Below, one piece after another: positions 45,479-54,910 of a stretch of 64,000 bases of DNA. The stretch covers positions 1 through 64,000 of the forward strand of contig JADJDM010000024.1 in NCBI GenBank assembly GCA_016702705.1. Reading direction: 5' to 3'. The stretch is from Bacteroidota bacterium. Its GTDB lineage: Bacteria; Bacteroidota; Bacteroidia; B-17B0; Aurantibacillaceae. The position numbers and the translations under genes were made by a program. How positions within the stretch are numbered: position 1 is the first letter of the stretch; the number at the start of each line of letters is the position of its first letter. A model generated the notes under the pieces. That model had not been told where the DNA came from. It saw nothing but the letters and a program-made list of their open reading frames with translations, and did no database searches.

Positions 45479-47605
45479 ATGAAAAAAAATAGAATGAATA
45501 AATCAATATTAACTAAAGGAATTTTAGTTTTCTGTCTTAGTTTTTTCATGATGCAAGAAGCACATTCTCAAGTTTGCTTTGAAACACATGTTGATTATTT
45601 AACCGGATCAAATCCAAATGAAGCTATTTCGGTTGACTTTAATAATGATGGAAATTTAGATTTGATTGTACCAAATGAAAACGATCTTACAATTTCAGTT
45701 CATTTAGGAAATGGAACTGGAGTGTTATTGGCTGCTTCAAGTACTTTTACTGTATCTCTTATGCAAGGTCCAGTAAGGATTGCAGCAGGTTTTTTTAACG
45801 CTGATGGCTTTTTGGATTTAGTATATGTAACAACCAGTAATAATGCCTATGTATTGTTAAATAATGGTACTGGTGGTTTAGCTGCTACCGATCAATACCT
45901 TGGAGCAAATGCTAGAAATGTAACTACGGGCGATTTTAATAATGATGGATTTGTTGATGTTGTTACTTGTAATTCTACTGCAAATGTTTCTTTGTACTTA
46001 GGTGATGGAGCAGGTAATTTTGGAACAAATACTAATTTTAATGCAGGTACAAACCCATACGATGTTGTAGCAGCTGACCTTAATGGAGATAATAAATTAG
46101 ATTTAGTAACTGCTAATTTTAGTTCAAACAACATTTCGGTATTAATTGGTAATGGAACAGGAGGCTTTGCGCCAAGAGTTAATTATCCTACATTAACTAA
46201 TAGTCCAGGCGCATTAGTTTGTGTGGATTTAGATTTAGATGGAGATAAAGATGTTGTTGTTTCTAATTGGAATTCTTCAAACATTGCAATATTTGAAAAT
46301 AATGGTTCTGGAGTTTTTAGTGCCTCAAATGTTTTTAATATTCCATCAGGTACATTTGGAATTACCACTGCTGATTTTAATCTAGATGGTAAGCCGGACA
46401 TTGCAGTTTCGTTTACGTTTCCTACATACGAGGCTTGCATATTAGAAGGCGATGGAATGGGAAGTTTTAAAATACCCGTTATGTATTCAACAGATGTTTA
46501 TCCTCGTTACATTTCTTCTGGCGATTATAATAATGATGGAAGACCTGATATTGTTACTTCGAATTACACATCCAATACAGCTTCTGTATTAATTAATAAA
46601 CTTGGTTATGATGTGCAAGCTTCTGCAACTGATACAATAGTATGTAATGCTGATAGTATTAAACTTATAGGTATTGGCGCTACAAGTTATACTTGGGAGC
46701 CTTCATCAGTTTCTGACGGAATAAATTTTGCAGCTTATGGAGTATATACCTATACTGTTACAGGTACAATAAACGGATGTATAAACACAGATACGATAAC
46801 AATTTCAACAATTCCAAAACCGTATGTGTATCTTCCAGATGATTATTTTGTTTGTGCTGGACAACCTATTTCAATTAATGCTTGTTGCCAAGCAGATATT
46901 TATACACTTGATCCAGGTGTAGTAGCAGGGGTTCCTTTCACACCTGATTCATCTGCTATGTATCATATTACTGGAACTAATTTTAATGGTTGCGTAGTTT
47001 CCGATTCTGTTTTTGTGAGCGTTGTTCCTTTACCTGTTCCAATAATTACTACGAGTACACCAATATGTATAGGTGCACCTGCAACACTTTATGCTACAAG
47101 CTCAACTGGCGGGCAGGTTTATAATTGGGTAGAGGTTATTGCAAATCTTCCTGGCGGTAATACCCCAGATTCCATATCAACCATAATAACCCAAGGTGGA
47201 TGGTATCAGTTAACAGTAACAGATACTGTTTCACTTTGCAACGATAGAGCTTATCAAACTATAAATTTTAGCCCCTATCCAACTGTAACGGCATCATATG
47301 CTACAAGTCAGTCATGTACAGATGTAAGTGCAGTAGTTTCTGGTGCTGGTGCTTCAACATATAATTGGACTGGTGGCATTACGGATGGTGTTCCTTTTAC
47401 TTTAACTTCCAATCAAACTTATACTGTTGTTGGATTTGCTAGTAGTGGTTGCTCTGATACTACTACTCTTGCAGTTAATATGCCTAGCCCAATAGTGCCC
47501 GAAATTTGCACTGTTGATATTGATGACTTAGGAAACAATAATATTATTTATTGGGATAAAACAAATTATGGCCATGCAGATACTTTTTTGTTTATCGTGA
47601 AATAA
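45479..47605 (+). CDS. Paralogous FG-GAP/Ig-like surface protein, N-terminal part (frameshifted)
   Basis: It parallels the preceding gene domain by domain: signal peptide, VCFETHVDYLTG opening, FG-GAP repeats with DFNNDGxxD motifs (about residues 35-385), then Ig-like domains. The frame stops after YGHADTFLFIVK, where the paralogue reads VDTFLVYREIT. Adding one base in the short G run at about 47591-47592 restores LVYREIT and joins it to 47650-48378. The frame offset (2171 bases, 3n+2) agrees with one missing base. The start MKKNRM is six bases past the stop of the upstream paralogue. Confidence 0.85.
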   Translation: MKKNRMNKSILTKGILVFCLSFFMMQEAHSQVCFETHVDYLTGSNPNEAISVDFNNDGNLDLIVPNENDLTISVHLGNGTGVLLAASSTFTVSLMQGPVRIAAGFFNADGFLDLVYVTTSNNAYVLLNNGTGGLAATDQYLGANARNVTTGDFNNDGFVDVVTCNSTANVSLYLGDGAGNFGTNTNFNAGTNPYDVVAADLNGDNKLDLVTANFSSNNISVLIGNGTGGFAPRVNYPTLTNSPGALVCVDLDLDGDKDVVVSNWNSSNIAIFENNGSGVFSASNVFNIPSGTFGITTADFNLDGKPDIAVSFTFPTYEACILEGDGMGSFKIPVMYSTDVYPRYISSGDYNNDGRPDIVTSNYTSNTASVLINKLGYDVQASATDTIVCNADSIKLIGIGATSYTWEPSSVSDGINFAAYGVYTYTVTGTINGCINTDTITISTIPKPYVYLPDDYFVCAGQPISINACCQADIYTLDPGVVAGVPFTPDSSAMYHITGTNFNGCVVSDSVFVSVVPLPVPIITTSTPICIGAPATLYATSSTGGQVYNWVEVIANLPGGNTPDSISTIITQGGWYQLTVTDTVSLCNDRAYQTINFSPYPTVTASYATSQSCTDVSAVVSGAGASTYNWTGGITDGVPFTLTSNQTYTVVGFASSGCSDTTTLAVNMPSPIVPEICTVDIDDLGNNNIIYWDKTNYGHADTFLFIVK

Positions 47606-47649
47606 CACTTAATAATTACCAAATTGTTGCTAAAATTCCATATGCAGAA

Positions 47650-48378
47650 TTGAGTTTATTTGTTGATACGGTTAGAACCTTATACTTTCCAAACACTGGC
47701 GACCCAAGGTTTTCATCGTTTAAATATAAAATTCAAATAAAAGATACTTGTGGAAATCTTAGTCCAATGAGTTTATATCATAAGACCATGTTTTTGCAAG
47801 ACCAGCTCAATAGTAATTTCATGTGGTCGCATTATGAAATTGAAGGGCAACCACAACCAGTACCTTCATTAGTAAGCTATCTATTTATTCGTGATAATGA
47901 TTTGGATGGTATTTTTGAAACGGTTATTGGAAGTACAACTAGCAATACATTTACTGATGGACAATATTTCTCATTTAATAATACTGCTGATTGGCGCGTA
48001 GAAACAAATTGGAGTATTGGCTGTAATCCAACCCTACGAATTAACGGACAAGATCAAACGCAAACTGTTATTGTTAAATCAAAATCGAATATTAAAAACA
48101 ATCGTACTGTTGGGATTAAATCTGAAATAAAAAATATTACGTCTAAAATAAAAGTATATCCTAATCCAGCAACAGATGTATTGAATGTTGAAATTTCATT
48201 ACTTAATGAAAAGGGAGCAACCATCAGAATTGAAAATATGTTGGGGCAAGTGGCCTGCGAAATGCAAACCAATAAACAAATCAACTCAATAAACACAATG
48301 AACTTAATAAGTGGAGTTTATTTTGTAAAAGTAGATACGGGAGCAGGAATCAGAATAGAAAAAATTGTAATTGAATAA
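47650..48378 (+). CDS. Paralogous FG-GAP/Ig-like surface protein, C-terminal part (frameshifted)
   Basis: This is the last 242 residues of the paralogue: a segment matching FVDTVRFQYFPSTGDPR and DTCGNxxPxSxYHxTMFLQDQLN of the upstream protein, then the type A sorting domain KVYPNPATDVLNVEISLLN...GVYFVKVDTGAGIRIEKIVIE. The displayed ATG is internal. The true coding region runs back in this frame to the frameshift near 47591. The intact protein would be about 966 aa, close to the 971 aa of its neighbour. Confidence 0.85.
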   Translation: MSLFVDTVRTLYFPNTGDPRFSSFKYKIQIKDTCGNLSPMSLYHKTMFLQDQLNSNFMWSHYEIEGQPQPVPSLVSYLFIRDNDLDGIFETVIGSTTSNTFTDGQYFSFNNTADWRVETNWSIGCNPTLRINGQDQTQTVIVKSKSNIKNNRTVGIKSEIKNITSKIKVYPNPATDVLNVEISLLNEKGATIRIENMLGQVACEMQTNKQINSINTMNLISGVYFVKVDTGAGIRIEKIVIE

Positions 48379-48388
48379 TAAGTTAGTA

Positions 48389-48970
48389 TTATTGTTTCAT
48401 TTCGTAGGAGTTAGTAATTGATTTCGAAGAGTTATCGCTATTTTCTTCTTTTTTACTTTGGTACAAAATCATTTTTTTGTTTCTAAGTTCCGTAAGTGTG
48501 TATGTTAATTCTGTTTGGTTGCCCGAAAATTTAGTGGAGCCAATTGGGTAACTTGCATAAGTAATGTGAATGTTGATTTGTTCTTTGCTTTTACTAGCAC
48601 CAATACCAGTATTAAAATCCCAAGTTCCATTTGCAATGTAAGTAAGATTGTCGTAGGTTTCAGTAATCTTTACATTTCCATTTTTTTCGAATTTCATTTT
48701 AAAAAAGTAGCTGCCTTTAGCTACATAATTAATATTATCCTCATCTGTTCCGAAGTAATCATAAGTATTTTCTGTGAATGTAAATCGGTGGTTTGTTTTT
48801 TTATTTAGTGAGCTGATTTCACTGCTAGTTGATGTTCCTGAGTTAATTGTCCATTCGCCCACAACCCTTGCTTTACGCGATAATAATGAAATAGCTGGAT
48901 CATTAGGGCCTTTTTTACAGGCAGAAAGAATAAATAAAAGTGAGATTGAAAATAAAAGAATTTTTTTCAT
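48389..48970 (-). CDS. Lipocalin-like lipoprotein
   Basis: The lipobox FILSAC predicts lipid attachment at C18. The mature 175 residues have the all-beta pattern of small lipocalin-like or DUF-type Bacteroidota lipoproteins (VVGEWTINSG near the start, then repeated strands). Function unknown. It is downstream of the S46 peptidase gene on the same strand, five bases after its stop, so the two are probably cotranscribed. Confidence 0.65.
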   Translation of the reverse strand: MKKILLFSISLLFILSACKKGPNDPAISLLSRKARVVGEWTINSGTSTSSEISSLNKKTNHRFTFTENTYDYFGTDEDNINYVAKGSYFFKMKFEKNGNVKITETYDNLTYIANGTWDFNTGIGASKSKEQINIHITYASYPIGSTKFSGNQTELTYTLTELRNKKMILYQSKKEENSDNSSKSITNSYEMKQ

Positions 48971-48975
48971 GATTT

Positions 48976-51138
48976 CTATTTTACAATTTTCATTTCGTTT
49001 ACTAAATATCCAGCACCTGCGTATTTATCTATTATAAATAAAGTATAACGCACATCTAATGTAATGTTTCTACAAATGTTTACATTGTACATTACATCGC
49101 TCATTGTTCCTTCCCAAGCGCGGTCGAAATTAGTTCCTATTAATTCTCCTTTTGCATTTAATACCGGACTACCACTATTACCGCCTGTTGTGTGGTTGGT
49201 TCCAATAAAGGCAACTCTAAGTTTTCCGTTTTTATCAGCGTATTGTCCGTAATCTTTTTTTGCATACAACTCTTTTAGTTTAGGAAATACAATGTAATCA
49301 TCAATAGCTGGATTTTCTTTTTCCATTATACCATCAAGTGTTGTATAATGTTTATAAACGATTCCATCTTTTGGTTCAGAACCTTTTACTTTACCATAAG
49401 TTAAACGTAATGTTGAATTAGCATCTGGATAATAACTTTTGTTTTTCATGTATTTCATTTGCCCCGCCATGTATTCTTTATACATTTCATTTAAGCGCTG
49501 GTCAAGCTTTGATGTGTATGGACGAACTTGCACATTGTAATACGCCATTGTTTTGCTGTACAACATGTACAAAGGGTCTTTACTTATTGTTTCAATATTG
49601 TTTTCTATATCATCAACAATTTTTTGAAGTTTATCTTTATTAAGTAATGCACTATTCGCATACATGTCTTTTGCAATGCGTTCGGTATTTCCTTCATGCG
49701 CAACAATAAGCGAATCAATGTAAGGGACTTTTTCTCCTTTGCTTAATCCTTTATCATACGCATCTAACATTGCTGCCATCAACTTAATATCCATTTCTCT
49801 GTTAATGGTTTTATGAAAGCCAACAAGCGTTACTTTCGTTTTCTCGAAATTCTTTTTAAAGTTTTCGTTTTTCCCCGCTTTAAAATCTTTGGTATCATTA
49901 ATTACTTTTTCATAATTACGAGCGTAAATAAATGCATTTATTCCGTAAAGCCCTTCACTTAGGAAATCAAGTTGTCTGGTGTATTTTGTATACTCTTCGT
50001 AAAGCATATGGTATTCATCAAATAGTTCGTTAAACTTTTTACTATCTTCTGCATTACTTGCAACTTGCTCTAAAAATTGTTTTTCCCAAGCTTTCTTTTT
50101 CTCTACTGCATTGGATGCTTTTAAGCCTGTCATTTCACCTAGCCATTTTTTCCAGTAGTTTGCCACAGATGCGTAATTAGCTGCATAGTTAATACGTGTT
50201 TGGTTGTCTGCTTTCATATATTTATCCATAATTTCCAAACGCTTCTCGCGTAAATCTACTTTTACAGGATTACTTTTACTCATGAGCATATCAACACCAT
50301 CACTAAATAAATATTCTTGTGTTCTTCCTGGGAAACCATACACCATAGTAAAATCACCTTCTTCTGTTCCTTTAATGTTTATTTTTAATGATTTACGCGG
50401 AACGAATGGCACATTGTCTTTTGAATAAGCTGCTGGTTTATTGTCTTTACCTGCATAAATTCTAAAAATAGAAAAATCACCAGTATGGCGTGGCCACATC
50501 CAGTTATCCGTATCTCCACCAAATTTACCTATGAATGAAGGAGGCGCTCCAACCAAACGCACATCCGTAAATGTTTCGGTAATAAACATAATGTACATAT
50601 TCCCATAATAAAACGGACGAGTAAATGCTTCGTAATGTGTCCCCTTTGTTGCCTCAGCTTCAATCAATTTCATATTTACTTTCATTGCTGAATCCTTTTG
50701 CATGGCAGTAAAATAAACAGGAACATTTTTGCTTAAGCGCTCAGTAACATCTTCCATACGAATGATGAACATAGCAGTTAATCCTGGGTTTGGAAGTTCT
50801 TCCGACTTATTCATTGCCCAAAAACCATTGGTTAAATAATCTTTTTCCACTGTACTATGATTTGCTATTTGTCCGTAACCACAGTGGTGATTAGTTAATA
50901 ATAATCCTTGGTCAGAAATTATTTCTCCAGTACAACCGCCGCCAAACTGAACGATGGCGTCTTTTAAACTTGATTTATTAATGCTATAAATATCTTCTGC
51001 CGAAAGTTTGCAGCCATTTTTTTTCATATCCTTTTCATTGAGTTGTTTCAATAAATAAGGCAACCACATTCCTTCATCAGCAAAGGATGAAAAGCTAGTA
51101 GAAATTAATAGTGCAATGGCAATAAATGAGTTCTTCAT
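48976..51138 (-). CDS. S46 dipeptidyl peptidase, DPP11-like (Asp/Glu specific)
   Basis: From the ATG at 51138 the protein is 720 aa with a signal peptide. Catalytic H85 (TNHHCGYG) and S655 (GGNSGSP) and the specificity residue R673 (NFDRAWEG) fall at the numbers known for Porphyromonas DPP11. DPP7 has Gly at 673. The catalytic Asp should be in the DVRLVGAPP/GGDTDNWMWPRHTGDFS region. It removes dipeptides after Asp or Glu from peptides in the periplasm, feeding peptide catabolism. The TTG at 51159 would break the numbering and is rejected as a start. Confidence 0.92.
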   Translation of the reverse strand: MKNSFIAIALLISTSFSSFADEGMWLPYLLKQLNEKDMKKNGCKLSAEDIYSINKSSLKDAIVQFGGGCTGEIISDQGLLLTNHHCGYGQIANHSTVEKDYLTNGFWAMNKSEELPNPGLTAMFIIRMEDVTERLSKNVPVYFTAMQKDSAMKVNMKLIEAEATKGTHYEAFTRPFYYGNMYIMFITETFTDVRLVGAPPSFIGKFGGDTDNWMWPRHTGDFSIFRIYAGKDNKPAAYSKDNVPFVPRKSLKINIKGTEEGDFTMVYGFPGRTQEYLFSDGVDMLMSKSNPVKVDLREKRLEIMDKYMKADNQTRINYAANYASVANYWKKWLGEMTGLKASNAVEKKKAWEKQFLEQVASNAEDSKKFNELFDEYHMLYEEYTKYTRQLDFLSEGLYGINAFIYARNYEKVINDTKDFKAGKNENFKKNFEKTKVTLVGFHKTINREMDIKLMAAMLDAYDKGLSKGEKVPYIDSLIVAHEGNTERIAKDMYANSALLNKDKLQKIVDDIENNIETISKDPLYMLYSKTMAYYNVQVRPYTSKLDQRLNEMYKEYMAGQMKYMKNKSYYPDANSTLRLTYGKVKGSEPKDGIVYKHYTTLDGIMEKENPAIDDYIVFPKLKELYAKKDYGQYADKNGKLRVAFIGTNHTTGGNSGSPVLNAKGELIGTNFDRAWEGTMSDVMYNVNICRNITLDVRYTLFIIDKYAGAGYLVNEMKIVK

Positions 51139-51152
51139 AATAATTATGTTAT

Positions 51153-51177
51153 CCAACAAAAATAAGGTTTTTGTTGG
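51153..51177 (-). promoter_or_regulatory. Hairpin and -7 box before the DPP11-like gene
   Basis: CCAACAAAAA and TTTTTGTTGG pair perfectly around five bases. The minus strand also reads TATTTTTG (51164-51157), a TAnnTTTG box inside the stem, 19 bases from the ATG. The palindrome could be an operator overlapping the promoter. Confidence 0.4.
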
Positions 51178-51231
51178 GAATTTGATGATTTACGATTGAA
51201 GGATTTATGATTTTAGGGATAGACGGATAAT

Positions 51232-52278
51232 TTATCGTTTAATGTGGCAATCTATATAGTGGATTTGGTTTATCCCTGTTTTTGAGTCTTCTATATTAAG
51301 TTCTAAAGTTTTATGAATTTCACCTTTGTATTTAATTTCCGCGTCATATTTTATTTTCATTGTTATCTTATAGTAATTATTGGTCATAAATGATTTAGGC
51401 TGCACCGACCATTCTGTTTTTTTGTAGTCTTCAATATATGTCCTGCGTAAATCATCCTGATATTTACACTCTCTAATGGTTTTAATTTCATAGTTATTTA
51501 TGTAGGTATTTTTATATTCAAAGGTTACGTACCACCCACTAGTATCTTTATCATCTACTTTTACAGATTTTGAATTTTCTTTAAAAATAAAAGGAGAAGT
51601 AGTTATTTTGAAGTTGGCGCTAATTGGTATTTTGGTCGTATCACCTGAATGCTTGATGAAGATTTGTTTTGTAATTTGTTCTCTTAACGTATTAGTTATT
51701 ATCTTGATTTTTATTTCTGTACTTTCTCCAGGATAAACTATTGTTGGCGAAAATGAAGATTGAAAATTTTCATCTAATCCTTCAAGCTTTTCTATTTTAA
51801 TTTTATCAGGAAAATTGTTTACTAAATTAATATTCCACAAAAGAGTGTCTCCCGCTTGTATATAATCATCTTTACGAAAGTAAGCGCTATTAGCTTCTAT
51901 TTCAATTGCCGGAAAAGGTAGCACTTCTCCTTTTAATTTTATTGTTTGAACCCTAGTGATTGAATTGGAATATATAGTACCTGTTTTGTATATCCTTCCA
52001 ACTCGTTTGGTGTCATATTTCATTATAATTTTACTGGTTTTCCCAGGCATTATAGGTTCTTTTGGAATGCCACTTGCATAAAAAGGGTCGCCACCATAAA
52101 CATTTGTTATGATCAAGGGCTCGTTACCAGTATTCTTTATTTTGTAAATGAATTCGTTGTTAGAATTGAACGCTATACATCCTACTTCTCTATCAGCATT
52201 TACAATTTCTAATTTTGGTTGACTATGAAGAGAATTGACAAGTAGGAAAATTAAAATTATGAATGTGTTTTTCGTCAT
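51232..52278 (-). CDS. DUF1573-containing secreted protein
   Basis: A signal peptide (cleavage near LHS) is followed by a DUF1573/ASH-like beta-sandwich (about residues 20-120: FIYKIKNTGNEPLIITNVYGGDPFYASG...IMPGKTSKIIMKYDT). One or two further domains of similar all-beta type follow (about 120-345). Function unknown; such domains are common in Bacteroidota periplasmic and surface proteins. It appears to be a single gene between the DPP11-like peptidase and a glycosyltransferase. Confidence 0.75.
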   Translation of the reverse strand: MTKNTFIILIFLLVNSLHSQPKLEIVNADREVGCIAFNSNNEFIYKIKNTGNEPLIITNVYGGDPFYASGIPKEPIMPGKTSKIIMKYDTKRVGRIYKTGTIYSNSITRVQTIKLKGEVLPFPAIEIEANSAYFRKDDYIQAGDTLLWNINLVNNFPDKIKIEKLEGLDENFQSSFSPTIVYPGESTEIKIKIITNTLREQITKQIFIKHSGDTTKIPISANFKITTSPFIFKENSKSVKVDDKDTSGWYVTFEYKNTYINNYEIKTIRECKYQDDLRRTYIEDYKKTEWSVQPKSFMTNNYYKITMKIKYDAEIKYKGEIHKTLELNIEDSKTGINQIHYIDCHIKR

Positions 52279-52335
52279 GCGTTCTTAAAAGCAAATATTG
52301 TGCCTTTAAGTGGTTACAATAAATCAATATTTGAT

Positions 52336-53085
52336 TTAACGAATAAACTGCACTATTTTCCTCAATGGCTTAAAGGTAAGTGTATAAATGCGCGGCTTTA
52401 AGCCATTAACTACCCAAGCCTCACGGTCTTCTTGATTTGCTTTAACACGGTTTTTTACTGAAGCGTTACTTTGTCCGCCAGTGCGCATTTTTACGAGGTA
52501 TTGTTTAATATATGATGTGGTAATTTTATGTTTGTGCAAAAAGCGCAACATCAATTCATAATCAGCAGCCGAACGAAATTGAAGATTAAACATTCCGTAT
52601 TTTTCATAACATGCTCTTTTCACGAAAAACGCAGGGTGGGGAGGCATCCAGCCATTTAAAAACATTCCGTGTTTGTATTTTCCCGAAACCCATTTGCGCA
52701 CAATTTTATTTGTATTGTCTTTATGCACGTAATATAAATTCCCGTAAACGCTATCTGCTTTTGTTTTTTCAAACTCAGCGACAACTTTACTTAACACGGT
52801 TTTATCCATGTAAAAATCATCGGAGTGCAGCAAAGCGATGATATCGCCGGTAGCAGCATTTATGCCTTTATTCAAAGCGTCGTAAATACCTGAATCTTTT
52901 TCTGAAATTATTTTTGCAATCTTGTCTTTGTATTTATTTACAATTTCAAGCGTATTGTCTTTTGATAAACCATCAATAATAATGTACTCAACATTTGGGT
53001 AATCTTGCTCAATAACCGATTTCAGCGTGTCTTCAATAGTTGAAGCGCTGTTGTAAGTTGTTGTTATGACTGAGATTTTGAGCAT
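52336..53085 (-). CDS. Family 2 glycosyltransferase
   Basis: A GT-A fold transferase of 249 aa: ISVITTTYNSASTIEDTLKSV at the start, nucleotide-sugar binding region SEKDSGIYDALNKGI, metal-binding LLHSDDF (D89/D90), and a PHPAFFVKRACYEKYGMFN acceptor region (about 153-172). It resembles enzymes that add sugars to cell-surface polysaccharides. It has no sugar-biosynthesis genes next to it, so donor and acceptor cannot be named. A short CACTAAG repeat lies just upstream. Confidence 0.88.
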   Translation of the reverse strand: MLKISVITTTYNSASTIEDTLKSVIEQDYPNVEYIIIDGLSKDNTLEIVNKYKDKIAKIISEKDSGIYDALNKGINAATGDIIALLHSDDFYMDKTVLSKVVAEFEKTKADSVYGNLYYVHKDNTNKIVRKWVSGKYKHGMFLNGWMPPHPAFFVKRACYEKYGMFNLQFRSAADYELMLRFLHKHKITTSYIKQYLVKMRTGGQSNASVKNRVKANQEDREAWVVNGLKPRIYTLTFKPLRKIVQFIR

Positions 53086-53098
53086 TTGTTTTTTTTAC

Positions 53099-53132
53099 CA
53101 CTAAGGCACTGAGTTCACTAAGAGACACTAAG
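53099..53132. repeat. CACTAAG-type short tandem repeat
   Basis: Four imperfect units of 7-10 bases read CACTAAGG, CACTGAGTT, CACTAAGAGA and CACTAAG. I recall this kind of intergenic repeat from many bacterial genomes. It starts 14 bases upstream of the glycosyltransferase start codon. Confidence 0.55.
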
Positions 53133-53181
53133 TTGTTTAATTATTACTTTTTTAATCTTCATTCTTCAATTTTCAATAGCC

Positions 53182-53628
53182 TCAGTCTTCCCAATCAGCA
53201 ATAAACAAATTCGTGTCTCTTGTTCCACCATTGTTTCTGTTGGATGAAAATACTAATTTTTTTCCATCAGGAGAAAACATTGGAAAAGCATTAAATTTAC
53301 TTTCATTCGTTATTTGATCTAAACCAGTTCCATCTTCATTTACCATAAACAATTGAAAGTCGTAGCCTTTTGTTGAATGATGATTACTTGAGAAAATAAT
53401 TTTCTTTCCGCTTGGATGATAAAAAGGTGCCCAGTTTGCTTTGCCTAGTTTAGTAACTTGTTTTACATTTTTGCCATCCACATCGCATGTGTAAATTTCC
53501 ATGTTGGTTGGTGCAACTAAGCCTTTAGCAAGATATTCTTTGTATTCTTTTATTTCTTCCTCAGTTTTAGGACGAGATGCGCGATACACTAATTTTTTTT
53601 CCATCAGGTGAAAAAAATGCTCCGCCAT
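53182..53628 (-). CDS. PD40/TolB-like propeller protein, C-terminal part (frameshifted)
   Basis: Three PD40-type blades are visible (SGKKIIFSSN, DGKKLVFSSNRNNGGTRDTNLF). The displayed start is not real: the first residues (MAEHFFHLMEKK) are an out-of-frame reading of the upstream part, and the family sequence resumes at LVYRASRPKTEEEIKEY. It is joined to 53567-54220 if the A8 run at about 53591-53598 is read as A7. The whole protein would be near 345 aa. Confidence 0.8.
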   Translation of the reverse strand: MAEHFFHLMEKKLVYRASRPKTEEEIKEYKEYLAKGLVAPTNMEIYTCDVDGKNVKQVTKLGKANWAPFYHPSGKKIIFSSNHHSTKGYDFQLFMVNEDGTGLDQITNESKFNAFPMFSPDGKKLVFSSNRNNGGTRDTNLFIADWED

Positions 53629-54220
53629 CGTACCCTAATTCATTGGTTATTTGAATTTGATTGGTGCCATCAATGTTCATCATCCATAATTCTAAATCTC
53701 CACTACGTGTAGAAGTAAAAACAATTTTATCACCTTTTGGAGATACCGTTGCTTCTGCATCGTAGCCTTTGTTTGTAGTTAATTGTTTTTTAATTTTTCC
53801 ATTTACATCTGCAACAAAAATATCGAAGCTTTCATAAATTGCCCACAAGTATTTTCCTTTCGATTCAGGCACTGGCGGACAATCCTTACTTGATAAATGT
53901 GTTGATGCAAAAAGTATTTCTTTATTACCAGGAAGGTAATAAGAGCAAGTTGTTCTGCCTTCTAAATTACTTATGTTTTTTGGTTTGTAAGTACTGTCTT
54001 TGCTTGCTTTTTTAATATCAAGATTAAATATTTGATCACACTTTAAACCCCATTTAGCATTGTTACTTTGAAAGGTAAGAAACTTTCCATTCGGGCTAAA
54101 ATAGGCTTCGGCATTATCTCCACCAAAAGTAAGTTGTTTTAAATTTTTTAAATGTTTTTCGTTTGTAGTTTGCGCAAACAAAGAAAGCGGGGCAATTAAT
54201 AAAAAAAGGAATCTTTTCAT
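53567..54220 (-). CDS. PD40/TolB-like propeller protein, N-terminal part (frameshifted)
   Basis: A signal peptide (cleavage near SLFA) is followed by TolB-like blades with motifs such as AEAYFSPNGKFLTFQS, YDAEATVSPKGDKIVFTSTRSGDLELWMMNIDG and GGAFFSPDGKK. The correct frame leaves at the A8 run. The residues after GKK (ISVSRISS) do not belong to the family. The frame offset (592 bases, 3n+1) fits one extra base. It is probably a periplasmic or surface protein with a six-bladed propeller. It lacks the OmpA domain seen in some relatives, and its function is unknown. Confidence 0.8.
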   Translation of the reverse strand: MKRFLFLLIAPLSLFAQTTNEKHLKNLKQLTFGGDNAEAYFSPNGKFLTFQSNNAKWGLKCDQIFNLDIKKASKDSTYKPKNISNLEGRTTCSYYLPGNKEILFASTHLSSKDCPPVPESKGKYLWAIYESFDIFVADVNGKIKKQLTTNKGYDAEATVSPKGDKIVFTSTRSGDLELWMMNIDGTNQIQITNELGYDGGAFFSPDGKKISVSRISS

Positions 54221-54280
54221 ACGTGGGAATTATAAAATGTAAAGATACTAATTTGAATGGTTTTAATAATAGGTGTGATA

Positions 54281-54766
54281 TTAATCACTTACAAATGAAC
54301 TCGATATTTTCCCTAAATATGGTTCAATTAATTTAGCATCTTCTTTAGGGTATTCAATATTTAAATCGCTAATGAAATACTTGCCAACACTGCGTTTCCA
54401 ATAATATATTTTCTTGTTACTTTTCACAATCCCACTTATTACAAACCAATTATCTTTTTGTGTTTTGTAGGTAATTTCAATGTCATTTGTTTTTAAGGCT
54501 TCAGTATATAATTCCTTCACATCTTCACTCGGGAATCTTCCTTTCACTAACGAATGAAATTCTGCAACTTGTTTCCCATTTTTTGTTTTTGCAACATAAT
54601 CACAATAATCAAAATTATTTTCTTCTTCCATTGCTTTCATCGAAAATGAGCTGGGCAATTTCACAGTAAAAGTACAAGGCTTATGTATTTTATATTGCTC
54701 CTTTTGATTAAAACTAAATAGTCCAATCGAAATAAAAACAATAATAATAAATCTAAAAAATCTCAT
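54281..54766 (-). CDS. Small secreted protein of unknown function
   Basis: A hydrophobic N-terminus (FFRFIIIVFISIGLFSF) is followed by about 140 polar residues with strands and a helix containing EDVKELYTEALKTND. No family was recognised. The layout resembles small Bacteroidota secreted proteins that carry a PsbP- or DUF-type alpha/beta fold. It lies upstream of the PD40 gene on the same strand. Confidence 0.5.
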   Translation of the reverse strand: MRFFRFIIIVFISIGLFSFNQKEQYKIHKPCTFTVKLPSSFSMKAMEEENNFDYCDYVAKTKNGKQVAEFHSLVKGRFPSEDVKELYTEALKTNDIEITYKTQKDNWFVISGIVKSNKKIYYWKRSVGKYFISDLNIEYPKEDAKLIEPYLGKISSSFVSD

Positions 54767-54910
54767 GCCTAAAGATACTCATTTCAATACCCAAAATCCA
54801 AGTCCTGCCTCTTGATTCTTGCCGTCCTGAATCTCTTTCCCTCGAAGTAATTCTGTCAGATTATCCTCATTGGCACATTATTCGTTATATTTATGTAAAT
54901 TTTATAGAAA

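Noticed and set aside
53567..53628. Programmed frameshifting at the A8 run of the PD40 gene
   Set aside because: Slippery A runs can cause it, but similar breaks in this window lie in GG, GGG and mixed sequence. A common sequencing error explains all of them more simply.
54770..54777. TATCTTTA on the minus strand before the small secreted protein
   Set aside because: The transcription start would fall inside the coding sequence. It is too close to the ATG to be a promoter for it.
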